From Ehretia macrophylla (Eukaryota > Streptophyta > Magnoliopsida > Boraginales > Ehretiaceae): a stretch of 64,000 nt of DNA. Under the pieces are notes generated by a model. The model was given only the letters and a program-made list of their open reading frames with translations, searched no databases and had not been told where the DNA came from. The position numbers were made by a program, and so were the translations under genes. Numbering within the stretch: position 1 is the stretch's first letter; every line of letters begins with the position of its first letter. Location of the stretch: the NCBI GenBank assembly GCA_037974665.1, contig CM075780.1:54663594-54727593 (forward strand). Reading direction: 5' to 3'. Positions 12,404 to 23,320 of the stretch are shown here, piece after piece.

Positions 12404-12980
12404 ATGAATAAGTTTAGGCCTATTCCTCATTGTAATACACTTTACGAGGGTATTACAAAAATCTTAGCCAACAGATTGAGTGGTGTTATGGATGAACTAG
12501 TTTCCAAGTCACAAAAGGGATTAATTAAAGAAAGAAGTATTTCAGATAATGTTCTTATAGGGCAGGAACTAGTCAACATGTATGTGACAAAAGGATATAA
12601 ATGAGTTTAGTCCTAATCCTCATTGTAATATACTCTAAAAGAGTATTACGAAAATCTGAGCCAATAGAATGAGTGATGTTGTGGATGAACTAGTTTCTAA
12701 GTCACAAAAAGCATTAATTAAAAAGAGAAGTATTTCAGATAATGTTCTTATGGGGCAGGAACTAGTCGACGTGTATGGGACAAAAGGATATGAATGAGTT
12801 TAGGCCTATTCCTCATTGTAATACATTCTACAAGGGTATTGCGAAAATATTAGCCAACAGATTGAGTGGTGTTATGGATGAACTAGTTTCTAAGTCATGA
12901 AAAACATTAATTGAAAATATAAGTATTTCAGATAATATTCTTATGGGGCAGGAACTAGTCAACATATATGGGACAAAAGG
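12404..12980 (+). repeat. Triplicated 193-bp segment of the LINE reverse transcriptase
   Basis: The same reverse-transcriptase segment occurs three times in a row. GAGTTTAGGCC-like starts lie near 12404, 12598 and 12791; each runs through TTAGCCAACAGATTGAGTGG and ends near GGGCAGGAACTAGTCAACAT. The first copy encodes ITKILANRLSGVMDELVSKS. The third continues into the rest of the LINE (IIKVDLKRAYNSLD in another frame). It is a local tandem duplication inside a dead element. Confidence 0.88.
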
Positions 12981-13066
12981 GTTGGTCCAAGATCCATTAT
13001 CAAGGTTGATCTTAAGAGAGCATACAACTCCTTGGATTAAAGGTTCCTTAACAAAGTTCTTAAGGC

Positions 13067-14062
13067 TAGTGGCAGAGCGCCCGGGCCCTCCAACCTCCAA
13101 TAATTTTTTTTCTCTGTCTACTATTATTTTAAAATTATAACTGCCCCTCCCCTCCCCCCTAACTCCCTTTTACTCTTTCTCCTTTCCTATTTTCCCCACT
13201 CCGCTTTCCTCTTTTTCTTTCACTTTTTATCTTTTACCCACTCCTCTTTCCCCTTTTCCCACCTACATCTTTTTTACTTTTCCCTCATTCTCTTCCCTTT
13301 TCCCGGTAGAAAATCAACAATTCCCTCTCCACAAGTCACAGTACAAGCACAAGACCCATTCTTGAGCTAATGAACTTCCTCTTTCCAATGGTGCACAACA
13401 TTTTTTGCCTTCTCAATTTTAATTTTTAGAATCACACATAAAGATAAAGTAGTAGATAATGAAAAAATATTGTATAACGTTTAATTTACCTATTTTTTGG
13501 TTAGATAATGTTATGCATTGTTCATTTTTCTTAATTTTTTATTACTTGCAGGTGAATATCCAGGGACACTAATAAAATAGCTAAGGTAAATAATTTGCCC
13601 ATATTTTTTAACATCAATATTATTCTACTACTTATATATTTTCTTTCTCTTTTACTTTTGTTTGTTATTTTTGTTATGAGATAAAATATTTAATTTGTAC
13701 AATAAACAAGAGCAAATAATACCAATTTAAATTCAAAAATATGCTTGAAATGATTATTTTTCTTACAAAATTTTTAAAAGCACCATAATAGGAGAACATA
13801 GCCAAATTTTCTTTAATAAAGTTGTAAAAATTTCTCAAAAAAACTAAATTTTCTTTAATAAAGTTGTAAAAATTTCTCAAAAAAACTAAAACTATAAAGA
13901 TTTCTCAAAAAAAATTAAAGTGTAATAATTTATCAAGAAAAAAACATTGTAAAAGTTTCTCATGAAAAAAACTAAAACTGTAAAAGTTTTTAAAAAACAC
14001 ATAACCAAATTTTCTTAATTAAATTTTAGCCCCCCAATGCTAAATTTATGGCTCTGCCTCTG
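13067..14062. mobile_element. Non-autonomous hAT-like element inside the LINE
   Basis: Ends are TAGTGGCAGAGCG on the left and GGCTCTGCCTCTG on the right, which read as imperfect terminal inverted repeats. They are flanked by 8-bp repeats CTTAAGGC (13059-13066) and CTTGAAGC (14063-14070), 6 of 8 alike. LINE coding sequence is interrupted at KVLKA and resumes as LEAFYFP, which supports the boundaries. The interior is a pyrimidine-rich block and AT-rich repeats (AATTTTCTTTAATAAAGTTG, near 13805 and 13850) with no transposase. Confidence 0.68.
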
Positions 14063-14339
14063 CTTGAAGCATTTTACTTTCCCACCTCTAATCGTGCACG
14101 TGCCTATTGAAGAATGAGTTGGTTAATACCCACTAAGAAGTTCTGCAAAAAGGAATTAATACCCACTAAGAAAGTTCATTACAACAAGGTTTCTAGAAAG
14201 TAGTTTAAGGAGAGCATGCAGAACTGCACTCATTTTTTTCCCATATCAAGTTGAAGGTCAATCCTATGGCAGTAAGAAAAGGCCATCTTATGCTATACTT
14301 CGTGATCTATTTCCTACTAAGGTATGCAACAAGGAAAGA

Positions 14340-15140
14340 ATTCCTACAATTATGATAGTACCGACATGGGTTTTAGCTTGTATAACTATACCTAAGTTTT
14401 CCATTGTAGTCAATGGGTGAGTTCATGAGTATTTTGAAAGAGTAAGAGGCCTTCGTCAAGGGGATCCAATCTCTCTGTATTTGTTTACTCTTGGAATTGG
14501 AGTTCTCTTTTGCATTTTTAACAAATTTTTGGATTAAAAAGTGTTCAGCTATGAGCCAAGATGCAAGAAAATCAAGCTCAATCACTTGTGCTTTGCAGAC
14601 AACTTACTTATCTTTTGCAAAGGTAAGCCTAAGTTTGTTACCATGATCAAATAATGGCTTGACCTTCTCTATAAAATGTCAGGCTTAGTAAGTAACTTGG
14701 AGAAATGTGAGGTTATTATGGGGGTTGTGATGAGTTGATCATTTTTAAAATTTCAAGAATTCTCAACTTCAAAATTAGGGAACTACCAATCAAGTATCTT
14801 GGAGTGCCATTGGTTCCTTGCACACTACACATTGACGACTTCCTAGGGTTGATAAGTTGTATTACAAATTGCATTGAAGGATGGGTATTGAAATTGATTT
14901 TTTACATGGGCCGCCTTCAGCTTGTTAAATCTATGCAACCAATGCTCATGCATATTGGCTGAGGACCTTTATCCTACCAAAAGGGGTCTTAGATCTCATT
15001 GAAAAGAAGCTAGTTGCATTTATGTGGTCAGACAAGTAGAATAAATGGAAGAAATAAAAAGTGCCTTGGAAAGAAGTTTCTAGGCCACTCAAGGAAGAGG
15101 GTCTTGATAATAAGAGCCTTGAAGATATAAACCAAGCGGC
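14340..15140 (+). pseudogene. LINE reverse transcriptase, distal half
   Basis: Frames with stops read VRGLRQGDPISLYLFTLGIG (14440-14500) and LNHLCFADNLLIFCKG (14575-14620; the second catalytic D of FADD is N). SGLVSNLEKCEVIMG and IRELPIKYLGVPLVP follow at 14680-14820, then GRLQLVKSMQPML. This is the standard order of plant L1 reverse-transcriptase motifs. It is degenerate and non-functional; the thumb and zf-RVT-like remnants run on to about 16080. Confidence 0.82.
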
Positions 15141-16084
15141 CATACTAAAATATCTTTGGCTTCTTCATACTAAACAGAAGTCCTTATGGGTTGAATGGTG
15201 TTACACCAACTACATTAGAAATCTTAACCTATGAGAGATCCCTATCCCAAGTAAACCCACATGTGTATGGATGAAAATCCTTCAACTGAGATGCTTAGTT
15301 AAAAAGAATATTGTTTATTTCAATGGGAATAGTATGGATATGTGATTTTTGGTGGGATCTTTGGCACCCCTTTGGCTTTCTATGTAATATATTTAGTAGA
15401 GACGTAATTGCAAAATCTTGAGTTGTGGCAAACTGTATTAACTAGGGCCAATGGCATTAACCAAACTAGTACTCAGTGGTCATTGCTATTATACAAGGCC
15501 TGGAAAGGTTGCACCCTATTGTGAGGGAAAAAGATTGAATTCAGTCGATTAACTCCCCCAATGGGGACTAAATTTTATATATAGCTTGGGAGTGTACTCG
15601 TACAAGATGCCAATGTGTTGATTGGCATGAAGTTCTTTGGTTAAAGCACTGAAATACTCATTTATCACATGGATTGGTTGGCTTGATAAATTGTTAATCA
15701 AAGTATGTATGCTCTCTTGGGCTATGATAGTGAACCCTCTCTGCATCTTTTACCACCATGGCTTAAAGGACATAGAACATTTATTCCACAAATACTCATT
15801 CTCTAATAGAATCTGAAAAAAGTGGATGGGGAATATCTAAGGGACCAGTTAATCTGAATTCATGGGAAGCAATAAGGACTGACTTACCTGTTTTGGCTCA
15901 TCAACTATGTTCTAAATGACTACAATCAAGCATTTCTTTGTACATTTGTGTACCACATTCAGAAAGAAAGTAACAAGAGAATATATGGTGACACTGCGTC
16001 TTTGGAAGAGCAACTCTTTAATGATATTTCTTTAGAAGTAAATTCAAAAATGGTTATATAGAGAAGGATTGAATGGGGCTATTT

Positions 16085-17815
16085 GCATTGCTTATAACAT
16101 AAATAAAGAATCATTAGACAGAAACACTAACTAGAATGTGAGTTAGTGATTGCATATGTTTTGACTTTGTGATTAATGAAATTTTACTTGCTTAGCACAA
16201 AAACAAATCTTCAAGTGAAGAAGCAATTAAACAAAAATAATCACGAATCTCATATCCCAATAAGCAAAAGATGCAATGAGAATCAATATTAGCCCCCCAA
16301 GATAGAAGTTGGTAATGAGATCCAATCAAGCCTAAGAATTAGGAAACCACATGAATCGATGTCGAGATCTATTTTTCGAGTTCCTTTTCCTAACACTCCC
16401 ATGTTCTCTTAAAGGAATTTCAGTTTTTAAGAATGATGCCAAATGAAAGATTTATTAGAAACAACAACGGGTCAGATATCGGCTAAACTCTGTAAATCTG
16501 AACCCGAACCTGTTTAATTTAAGTTATTTTTTTTAACCTGTAATGAAAACCCGATGAGTTTCAATTTTATTTACCAAACTCGAACCCAATAAATATTTAA
16601 AAACCTGCAGGTACCCGACCCAACCCATTAATGAATAATTTTTTTATTTTTTAAATAGCCTAAAAATATTTTTTAAAGCAATTAAATAATTACACATTTA
16701 AATTTTAAATTAGAAAAAATATAATTTAAATCTTAAGAAGATCTACAAAATAAAATTAAAGAAGCTAATAAAAGAAAATATGAAAAAATCTGAAATAAAC
16801 AACACAATGCATATTTATCCATAAATAAATGACCAATCTCAATAAAACTAAAAATAATAAATTAAAATTTTCATCTATAAATAAGCTTGAACCAATCTAA
16901 ACATAATAGAAGCATTCAACATGAAATTTCTATTGACCTGACTGGAAAAAAAAAATCACACACACACACAAAGTCTTTGTTAGAATTGTGAACCATTATT
17001 CTAGTTTGAATTTTCATATACTAAAATTCAAAGTACATGAATTATTATAAATACATCAATCCACATCTTCCTCAACATAAGAAATCTTTTATTATTTATT
17101 TTTACTAAATTAATAATCGAGTTTGCAGATTTCAGGTGCTTATTTTTAATTGTTATTGTTAAACCCTATCAAACTATCCGTCAATTACCACTTACAAAAA
17201 CCAAATCCTTACAAATACCCATTGATTTTGTAGACAGGTTTATAATCTGGTTGAATACCAATCAAATTCAGATTTAAGTCCTACCCATGAGTCATTTCCC
17301 GAGGCTAGTTAGATTGATACCATCAAGCCAGGGAAAGATAGGAAGTCCCAAGACTAGTTGTGTAAAACTCTTATGGGTTAAGTAAAACAAAAATGACATT
17401 TGCTTCTAATATATGACAGCCACTCAAAACAATGAAAATCAACATGTAGTAATAAACATGAATTCAATAATTCTAGCATTGTAATTATAAAGGGAAACAA
17501 CTACAATTTAGTTTTTAAGGTCTCAGTCATGCCTACCAGCTCTAAAGTCTAAACGTCTTCTATCTTATGTGAAAGATCAAGCGTTTTCCCCTCATGTCAA
17601 TTGCATATGCATGATAAGCATTTTTTATGATTAAAATTAGATCATTGCAATATATTACTTTTTCACCTATTCACATTTTATTATATAATATACATTACAT
17701 TTATTATACACATGAGAGATTTGATGTTCTATACATTTATTTTTATCATAAAAAGAAAAAGTAAATGAGTGAATGAGTAAGATAAAGTATTATTGTTGAA
17801 CACAATAAATAAATA
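16085..17815. other. Intergenic, possible decayed DNA element
   Basis: No coding sequence is supported. 16465-16640 is rich in CCCGA/GGGT motifs (ACGGGTCAGATATCGG, GAACCCGAACC, GGTACCCGACCC). The section ends near 17285 with CCTACCCATGAGTC. This resembles hAT-type non-autonomous elements, but I could not fix inverted ends or an 8-bp target duplication. Confidence 0.4.
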
Positions 17816-17819
17816 TAAC

Positions 17820-18194
17820 TGATAAATGTTGAATATTCTTTCGCCTGAGCTTAGCTTTAACATGCAAAACAGAGCAAGAGACTACAGGTATTATGACTCG
17901 AGAACCCCATCTGGTGTGAGAGTAAGTTAAATTATCTGAGCTCAAATAATCACTAAGAGAAAATATCAATAAATGAGTTATTAGTTACCTTGACTGGTGC
18001 ATTCAATGGGCTATTTATACTAATCAGGTTTCCACCTTAAATGTGCCTTAAGAATGCTTCTATGGTCCCTACGTGATGTGACTCATATCACATTAAGGTC
18101 AGACCATAAATCCTTCCTATGGGCTACATGATTGTCCACTAGGCCACGAATCCGGTTCGGGTCAGGCTGGTGGGTCGGATCTATACCCATATTA
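17820..18194 (-). repeat. Inverted LTR of gypsy element 2 family
   Basis: On the minus strand it starts near 18194 (TAATATGGGTATAG) and ends at 17820 (..CATTTATCA), matching the plus-strand LTR at 18911-19301 throughout, including the CTATTTATACTAATCAGG segment around its TATA box. Confidence 0.85.
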
Positions 18195-18910
18195 TTTCCC
18201 TTCTAAGTCTAGATCTCAGTATGGGGTCTAGAAATAGAGTATTTCACTGAGCTGCCCAAATTCAAAACTAATTGAGCATCTTCCACGTCATTGATTCTTG
18301 AATAGAGTTATGACAAGGATGTGACGGTTGATTTTCCCGGGGCCACTGTTCACATCATATATAGGCGAGTGTTAACTCAGAATATGCTTTTGCTTACTCT
18401 TGCCTTTGTTTCAAGAATTCATCTTCTCCTTTCAAACAATTAGCTCGGTTTGTTTAGATCGAGGCACTTTGTTCTTTTAGCCATCTCATCCCATTCAACT
18501 CGAGAACGTTCTAGGTGATTCATCTTTGACTAGGTACGCTCTTGCATCCCTTTCCCTTAGATTTTTCTTTCCCTAGTCAAAGAGGAATCACCTAGAACAT
18601 TCTCGAGCTGAATGGAATGAGCTGGCTGAAGGAACAAAATGTCTTGAGCTGAACAAACCGAGTTGATTACTTGAAAGGAGGAGATGAATTCTTGAAACAA
18701 AGGCAAGAGTGAGCAAAAGTATGTTCTAAGTTGACACCCGCCTACATATAGACATGATCGGTGGCCTTGGGAAGATCAATTATTGCATCATTGTCAGAAC
18801 TTTGTCAAAGAATTAATGACATCATTGATGCTCAATTAGTTTTGAATTTGGGTGGCTTGATGAAATACTCTGTTTTTAGACCCTATACTGAGATCTATAC
18901 TTGGAGAAAA

Positions 18911-19301
18911 TGATATAAGTATAGATTCGAACAGGATTAGACCCGACCCATTAGCCTAACCCGAACTGGATTCGTGACCTAGTGGATAATCATGTAGCCC
19001 GTAGGAAGAATTTATGGTCCAACCTCAATGCAATAAGAACCACATCACGTAGGGACCACAGAAGCATGTTTAAGGCACACTTAAGGTGAAAACCTGATTA
19101 GTATAAATAGCCCATTGAATGCACCAGTCAAGGTAATTGATAACTCATTTATTATTATCTTTCTCTTAATGATTATTGGAGCTTGGCCAATCTAACATAC
19201 TTTCACACTGGAGGGGGTTCTCGGGTTATAATACTTGTAGTCCCTTACTCTGTTTTGTAGGTTAAAGTTGACCTTAGGCAAAGAATATTCAACCCTTATC
19301 A
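18911..19301 (+). repeat. LTR of gypsy element 2
   Basis: 391 bp, TGATATAAGTATAG to CAACCCTTATCA, with GTATAAATAGCCC near 19100 as the likely TATA box. The sequence after it is not a primer-binding site but the tail of gag, so a deletion or recombination lies at this edge. Confidence 0.88.
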
Positions 19302-19713
19302 GTTGAAAGGTACATCTATGCATAGTAGATTCACCAGGCCAAAAAAGATGAGGATAATGGGAAGGAGGGTGGGAAGAAACCAGAGAATCCCAAGCCTAAG
19401 GGTCAGACTGGGAGCAAGCCCCAATGAGAAGCCAAAAGCAAGCAATAGCCTACTCGACCTTCCCCAAAGTTTCCCAGTTTCACCCCTCTCAACACTCCTC
19501 GAGAGCAAATCCTCATGGAGATCAGACCTCAGTACAACATACTTCCACCCGCGAAGATGGGGGTCATCCCGAAAAAGGAGTAAGAGTAAGTTATGTCGTT
19601 TTCAAAACGATTATAGGCATAATACTGAGGATTTCCGGGAGCTTAAGCAAGAGATAAAGGCATTGATTCAGCAAGGCCATCTGAGGAAATATGTAACTAA
19701 GAGAGTTCAGTAG
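19302..19713 (+). pseudogene. Gag C-terminal fragment of gypsy element 2
   Basis: The frame ends with CRFQNDYRHNTEDFRELKQE then IKALIQQGHLRKYV, the gag knuckle tail typical of plant Tat-type gypsy elements. The C of the usual TEDC motif is F here. The same tail is recognisable in element 1 near 6700-6780. The preceding 90 residues are frameshifted gag. Confidence 0.75.
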
Positions 19714-19884
19714 TAACCGATGCAAGTGGAGATGAGAGAACGTGAAAGGAGCCCGGGAAGGGGTCATCCCAGACATCAAGCTATGATTGAGACTATTTCT
19801 GGTAGAATGGATGCTAGGGAAGAAACATTGGTAGGAAATAAGGTTTATGTCATGGTTGGAAGAGAACAGGCGCATGTCTAAGGC

Positions 19885-20298
19885 ATTGCCAAAGGGTTAG
19901 AAATGATAACATTTTCCTCTAACGACCTTGAGGGGGTACTTCTGCCTTACGATGATCCTTTGATGATTAGTACCACTATATCCAATTATCTGGTTAAGAG
20001 GGTCATAGTTGACAATGGGAGCTCGACGGAGGTGATATTCTTGAAAACGTTCGAGCAGTTGGGTCTTGACCAAAGCAGGCTGAGGCCAATGAAAGGTACT
20101 TTGGCAGGATTTACTGGGCATTGTTTAAGGGCTGAGCGGATAATCAATCTTCTATTGACTCTCTATGTAGGTTACAAGCTTGCCATTATGCAAGCTAACT
20201 TTATTGTGATGGATTACAACTCTGCATACAATGGCATTCTGGGTCGGGTGACACTAAACTACTTCAGGGCAGTGCCCTCTACCTATACCATGTGTTGA
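19885..20298 (+). pseudogene. Aspartic protease of gypsy element 2
   Basis: The open stretch starts near MITFSSNDLEGVLLPYDDPL. The retropepsin active-site motif reads VIVDNGSSTEVIF (about residues 34-47), with N in place of the usual T of D-T-G. The C-terminal hallmark YNGILGRVTLNYFRAVPSTY is present. It normally lies between gag and reverse transcriptase, as here. It is truncated or frameshifted at both ends. D-N-G is unusual and would probably impair activity. Confidence 0.82.
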
Positions 20299-20769
20299 AA
20301 TTCCCTACCCCTCAAGGTATTGTAGAGCTCTAGGGAGCACAATTGTCGGCACATGAGTACTACGAGTCTTCTTTGCAGCCCAAGTACAAGATTGATTGGA
20401 GGCCTGACCTACCAAAAGAAAAAAGGGATGCGAGAAGAAGTATTCTAGTTGAGGAGTTACAAGAGGTCTAGTTGTTTAAGGACCACAAAAGGCCAAAACC
20501 AGGAGTGAACTACCTGACCACCTCAAAGAAGCTATAAACCAATTTCTTTTACAAAATGAAGATATATTTTCCTGGACTGGTACTGAGATAACATGTATCA
20601 ACCCGAGTGTGATGGAACATCACTTGAATGTTAAGCTTGATTATCGACCAATACAATAGAAACACAAACATTTCCACTATGATAAACAAAAGATCATAAG
20701 TGAGGAGGTCGATAACCTAATTGATGCCGGGCATATTCGAGAAATTCAGTATTCGACCTGGCTGGCCAA
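20299..20769 (+). pseudogene. Start of reverse transcriptase, gypsy element 2
   Basis: Frameshifted traces follow the protease: KFPTPQGIVEL, YKIDWRPDLPKEKRDARR, then the usual opening of the reverse transcriptase (MEHHLNVKLDYRP, ISEEVDNLIDAGHIREI). The coding trace stops at WLANV, where the sequence switches into the LTR at GTAGCCC. Everything downstream (palm, RNase H, integrase) is absent. Confidence 0.72.
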
Positions 20770-21079
20770 TGTAGCCCATAGGAAGGATTTATGGTCCGAC
20801 CTCAATGTGATAAGAGTCACATCACGTAGAGACCATAGAAGCATGCTTAAGGAACACGTAAGGTGAAAACGTGATTAGTATAAATAGCTCATTAAATGCA
20901 CCAGTCAAGGTAACGGATAACTCATTTATTGTTATCTTTCTCTTAGTAATTATTAGAGTTCGGACAATCTAACTTACTCTCACGTCGAATGGGGTTCTTG
21001 GGTTATAACACCCGTAATCCCTTACTCTATTTTGCAGGTTAAAGCTGAGCTTGGGCCGAAGAATATTCAACCCTTATCA
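20770..21079 (+). repeat. Truncated LTR of gypsy element 2
   Basis: Matches 18993-19301 from GTAGCCCATAGG to CAACCCTTATCA; the first 80 bp or so of the LTR is missing at the junction with the reverse-transcriptase fragment. Confidence 0.85.
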
Positions 21080-22359
21080 ATGAAAAACCCCTTTCTAACA
21101 ATTTAACATTTTAGATGAGGTGACAACTTATTATGGTATCAGAGTCTAAGTACCAAAATATCTTAGGTTGAAAACTCACTGCCGCCCGTTTGTGAAATTA
21201 AGTCAACATGTAAGGCTCAATAAGATAAACTATATATCTAGCCTACGCGTGAAAGGATGTCTTGAACACAATAGATAAATATAACATACACGTGATTAAA
21301 GAACATGTCGAATACTATAAATAAATACAATAAAAAATTTTAGATGAAGTGGTAACTTAATAATTACTCTTAAAATATCTCACTTTCCATCATGATCAAA
21401 TATCTCAAGTTGAAACCTAAACCCTGAGACAAATATTATTTGGTGTTAATTGACTTGAATCATATGTTGGGAGCGCACTATTATATCACAGGATTTGTGA
21501 TCTTAAGGCAAATTCAGTGCAATGCTATTTAGGGTGAGTTCAAAAAAAAGAAAAAATTGTCTACACCCTCTGAATTTGGGGCATGTTCTGGGTTGCTATG
21601 AACAAAATGAGGTTTGATCACATAATTCTTAAAATAGGAAGAGACAGTGAATTCCGGAAATGGGGTAAACTTATTTTTCTTTTCTTTTTCAAACACCACA
21701 TAAAGCCAAAAAAATGGGAAACCAGCGTTCTTTTTTTTGGAATTCTACATATTTCAAGTTAGTCTAGTCCTTCATTAAATGAGCTACATACATATATATA
21801 TTGACAGCATTTAATGGATTTGCCCCTTGATGTCTAAAATGATCGAGACGTTGGAAATAAAGTTCAACATGATGGGAAATGGAATTTATCTTCGTAATCA
21901 GTTTTTATTTTTTCTTATTTGGTCGATTAATCTATTTTGATAGATTTCTTTTAATTTTTTTTCAATACAATAAAAATTTAAATTTAAATTTAAATTTAAA
22001 ATTTTTAATTATAACAAATAATTATAATACTTCGCTATTTAAATATTCCACTAAAATTTTAGGTACGATAGAACACTTTTTTTGTAATCATTATTATAAG
22101 GTTTCCAAAAGAAATTTCGTGGATGTTGTAGCATGGCACTTGGGACCCCACATCCCACTATGGTCCCACTAGTGCTATCCACGTGCTGCTCCATGAAATC
22201 TTTTTCTCCTCTACAAAACCCCCAACCACCCTCTCCAAAATACACCTCGTTGCTCAAGTGCATTGCTTCAGCATCATCTGAGAACTGAGAATTGTGAAGA
22301 ACATCAACATCACTATTTTGAAGCCATCAGACTCAGAAATTGGTTTAGTAAAGCCATCG
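21080..22359. other. Intergenic, upstream of the intact FUSC gene
   Basis: 21105-21150 holds TTTAGATGAGGTGACAACTT followed by TGGTATCAGAG, a phrase found at the LTR/primer-site junction of many plant copia-like elements; related phrases recur near 21340 and 41345. No coding sequence is supported. The last 200 bp should contain the promoter and 5' leader of the FUSC gene; I see no strong TATA box. Confidence 0.45.
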
Positions 22360-22394
22360 TATAACATTTCCATCTCATATTGAATTGTTCAACA

Positions 22395-23281
22395 ATGGCG
22401 ACTGTGAGCTATCAATCGGATAGAGCACGAGCTGTGTGGCGAACATGCCTAGCCTCGGCCTTCAGGACTGCCTTAGCTTGCACAATAGTTGGTTGCATCA
22501 CCCTCTTTGGCCCTAAATTCATTAATCGCCAAGTAGCATTTCCAGCTTTTTCCTACGTGACAGTAATATTAATAGTTACTGATGCCACCTTAGGTGACAC
22601 CATACGTGGCTGCTGGTTCGCTCTCTATGCCACCATCCAAGGTGTATGTCCTGCTATTCTCAGCCTCTGGTTGATCGGACCCGCCAGGCTGACTACAGGA
22701 CTCACCTCAGCCATGGTGGCGATAAATGCATTCATGGTGGTGCTGCCGGAAAATACCCATCTGTTATCTAAGCGAATAGCGCTTGGACAGATTGTTATTA
22801 CTTATGTTATAGCTTTCATCAATGGTGCAAAGACTGAGCCTGTTATGCATCCCATCCATGTCGCAGCCAGCACCGCCGTTGGGATCTTGGCTTGTGTTCT
22901 TGCTTTATTGTTTCCGTACCCAAGTCTAGCATGTTACGAGGTAAGATTTTTGAACACGTATATTAACGTACGTTAAAAATGGCTAATACAAGCTTTTCAT
23001 AGATGCTACATATTGAAATAGTAAATTGATGATACGATATGCTCTGCATGTGGCATGCATTGAGTATACATATTCGTTTAGATATATATCATATTTCTAT
23101 TTAATTACATAACCATCACTATAATTACATATATAGTACATTAAAGGCAGTAAAATACATTGTGAAATACCATGTTACAAAATTTAGTGACATATATTTT
23201 AAAGTTGGTTGGAATAGTCGGGTTACAACTATTATAATTAAAGATTCTAAATTGGAATCATGACTTTAATCTTTATTATAC

Positions 23282-23320
<39 letters not shown>

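Larger units (their letters stand above)
4890..16080 (+). mobile_element. Decayed L1-type LINE, split by later insertions
   Basis: Pieces of one non-LTR retrotransposon reverse transcriptase line up on the plus strand across two insertions. Just left of the gypsy element (about 4925-4967) the frame reads RILHEINSAILV. It resumes right of it as LKVDNPIIMNKFRPIPHCNT, so the two flanks join into the typical LINE reverse-transcriptase start. The body runs through 12376-13066 and 14064 to about 15100 (RGLRQGDPIS, then LCFADNLLIF, where the usual FADD box reads FADN). A degenerate zf-RVT-like tail ends near 16080. Many stops and frameshifts make it inactive. No poly-A tail or target duplication was identified, so the outer limits are approximate. 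Confidence 0.82.
17820..19301. repeat. 1.48-kb imperfect palindrome of gypsy LTR plus 3' region
   Basis: 17820-18194 is a reverse-complement LTR and 18911-19301 is the same LTR in plus orientation. Between them the element's 3' region is also present twice, head to head: CACCTAGAAC..CTCGAGCTGAATGG at 18591 pairs with CATTCAACTCGAGAACG..CTAGGTG at 18495. A unique spacer of about 45 bp lies near 18531-18575. Arms are diverged, so this is an old inversion or two abutting 3' ends. Confidence 0.85.
18911..21079 (+). mobile_element. Rearranged Ty3/gypsy element 2
   Basis: A complete LTR (18911-19301, preceded by the purine tract ACTTGGAGAAAA) is followed directly by the C-terminal part of gag, then protease, then the first part of reverse transcriptase. 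This runs straight into a truncated LTR (20770-21079). The primer-binding site and gag N-terminus are missing after the first LTR, and most of pol is missing before the second. It is related to gypsy element 1: both LTRs end ACCCTTATCA and the gag tails match. Confidence 0.85.

Noticed and set aside
19303-19713. 136-codon frame as an independent host gene
   Set aside because: Ends in a gypsy gag knuckle tail and lies directly after an LTR.
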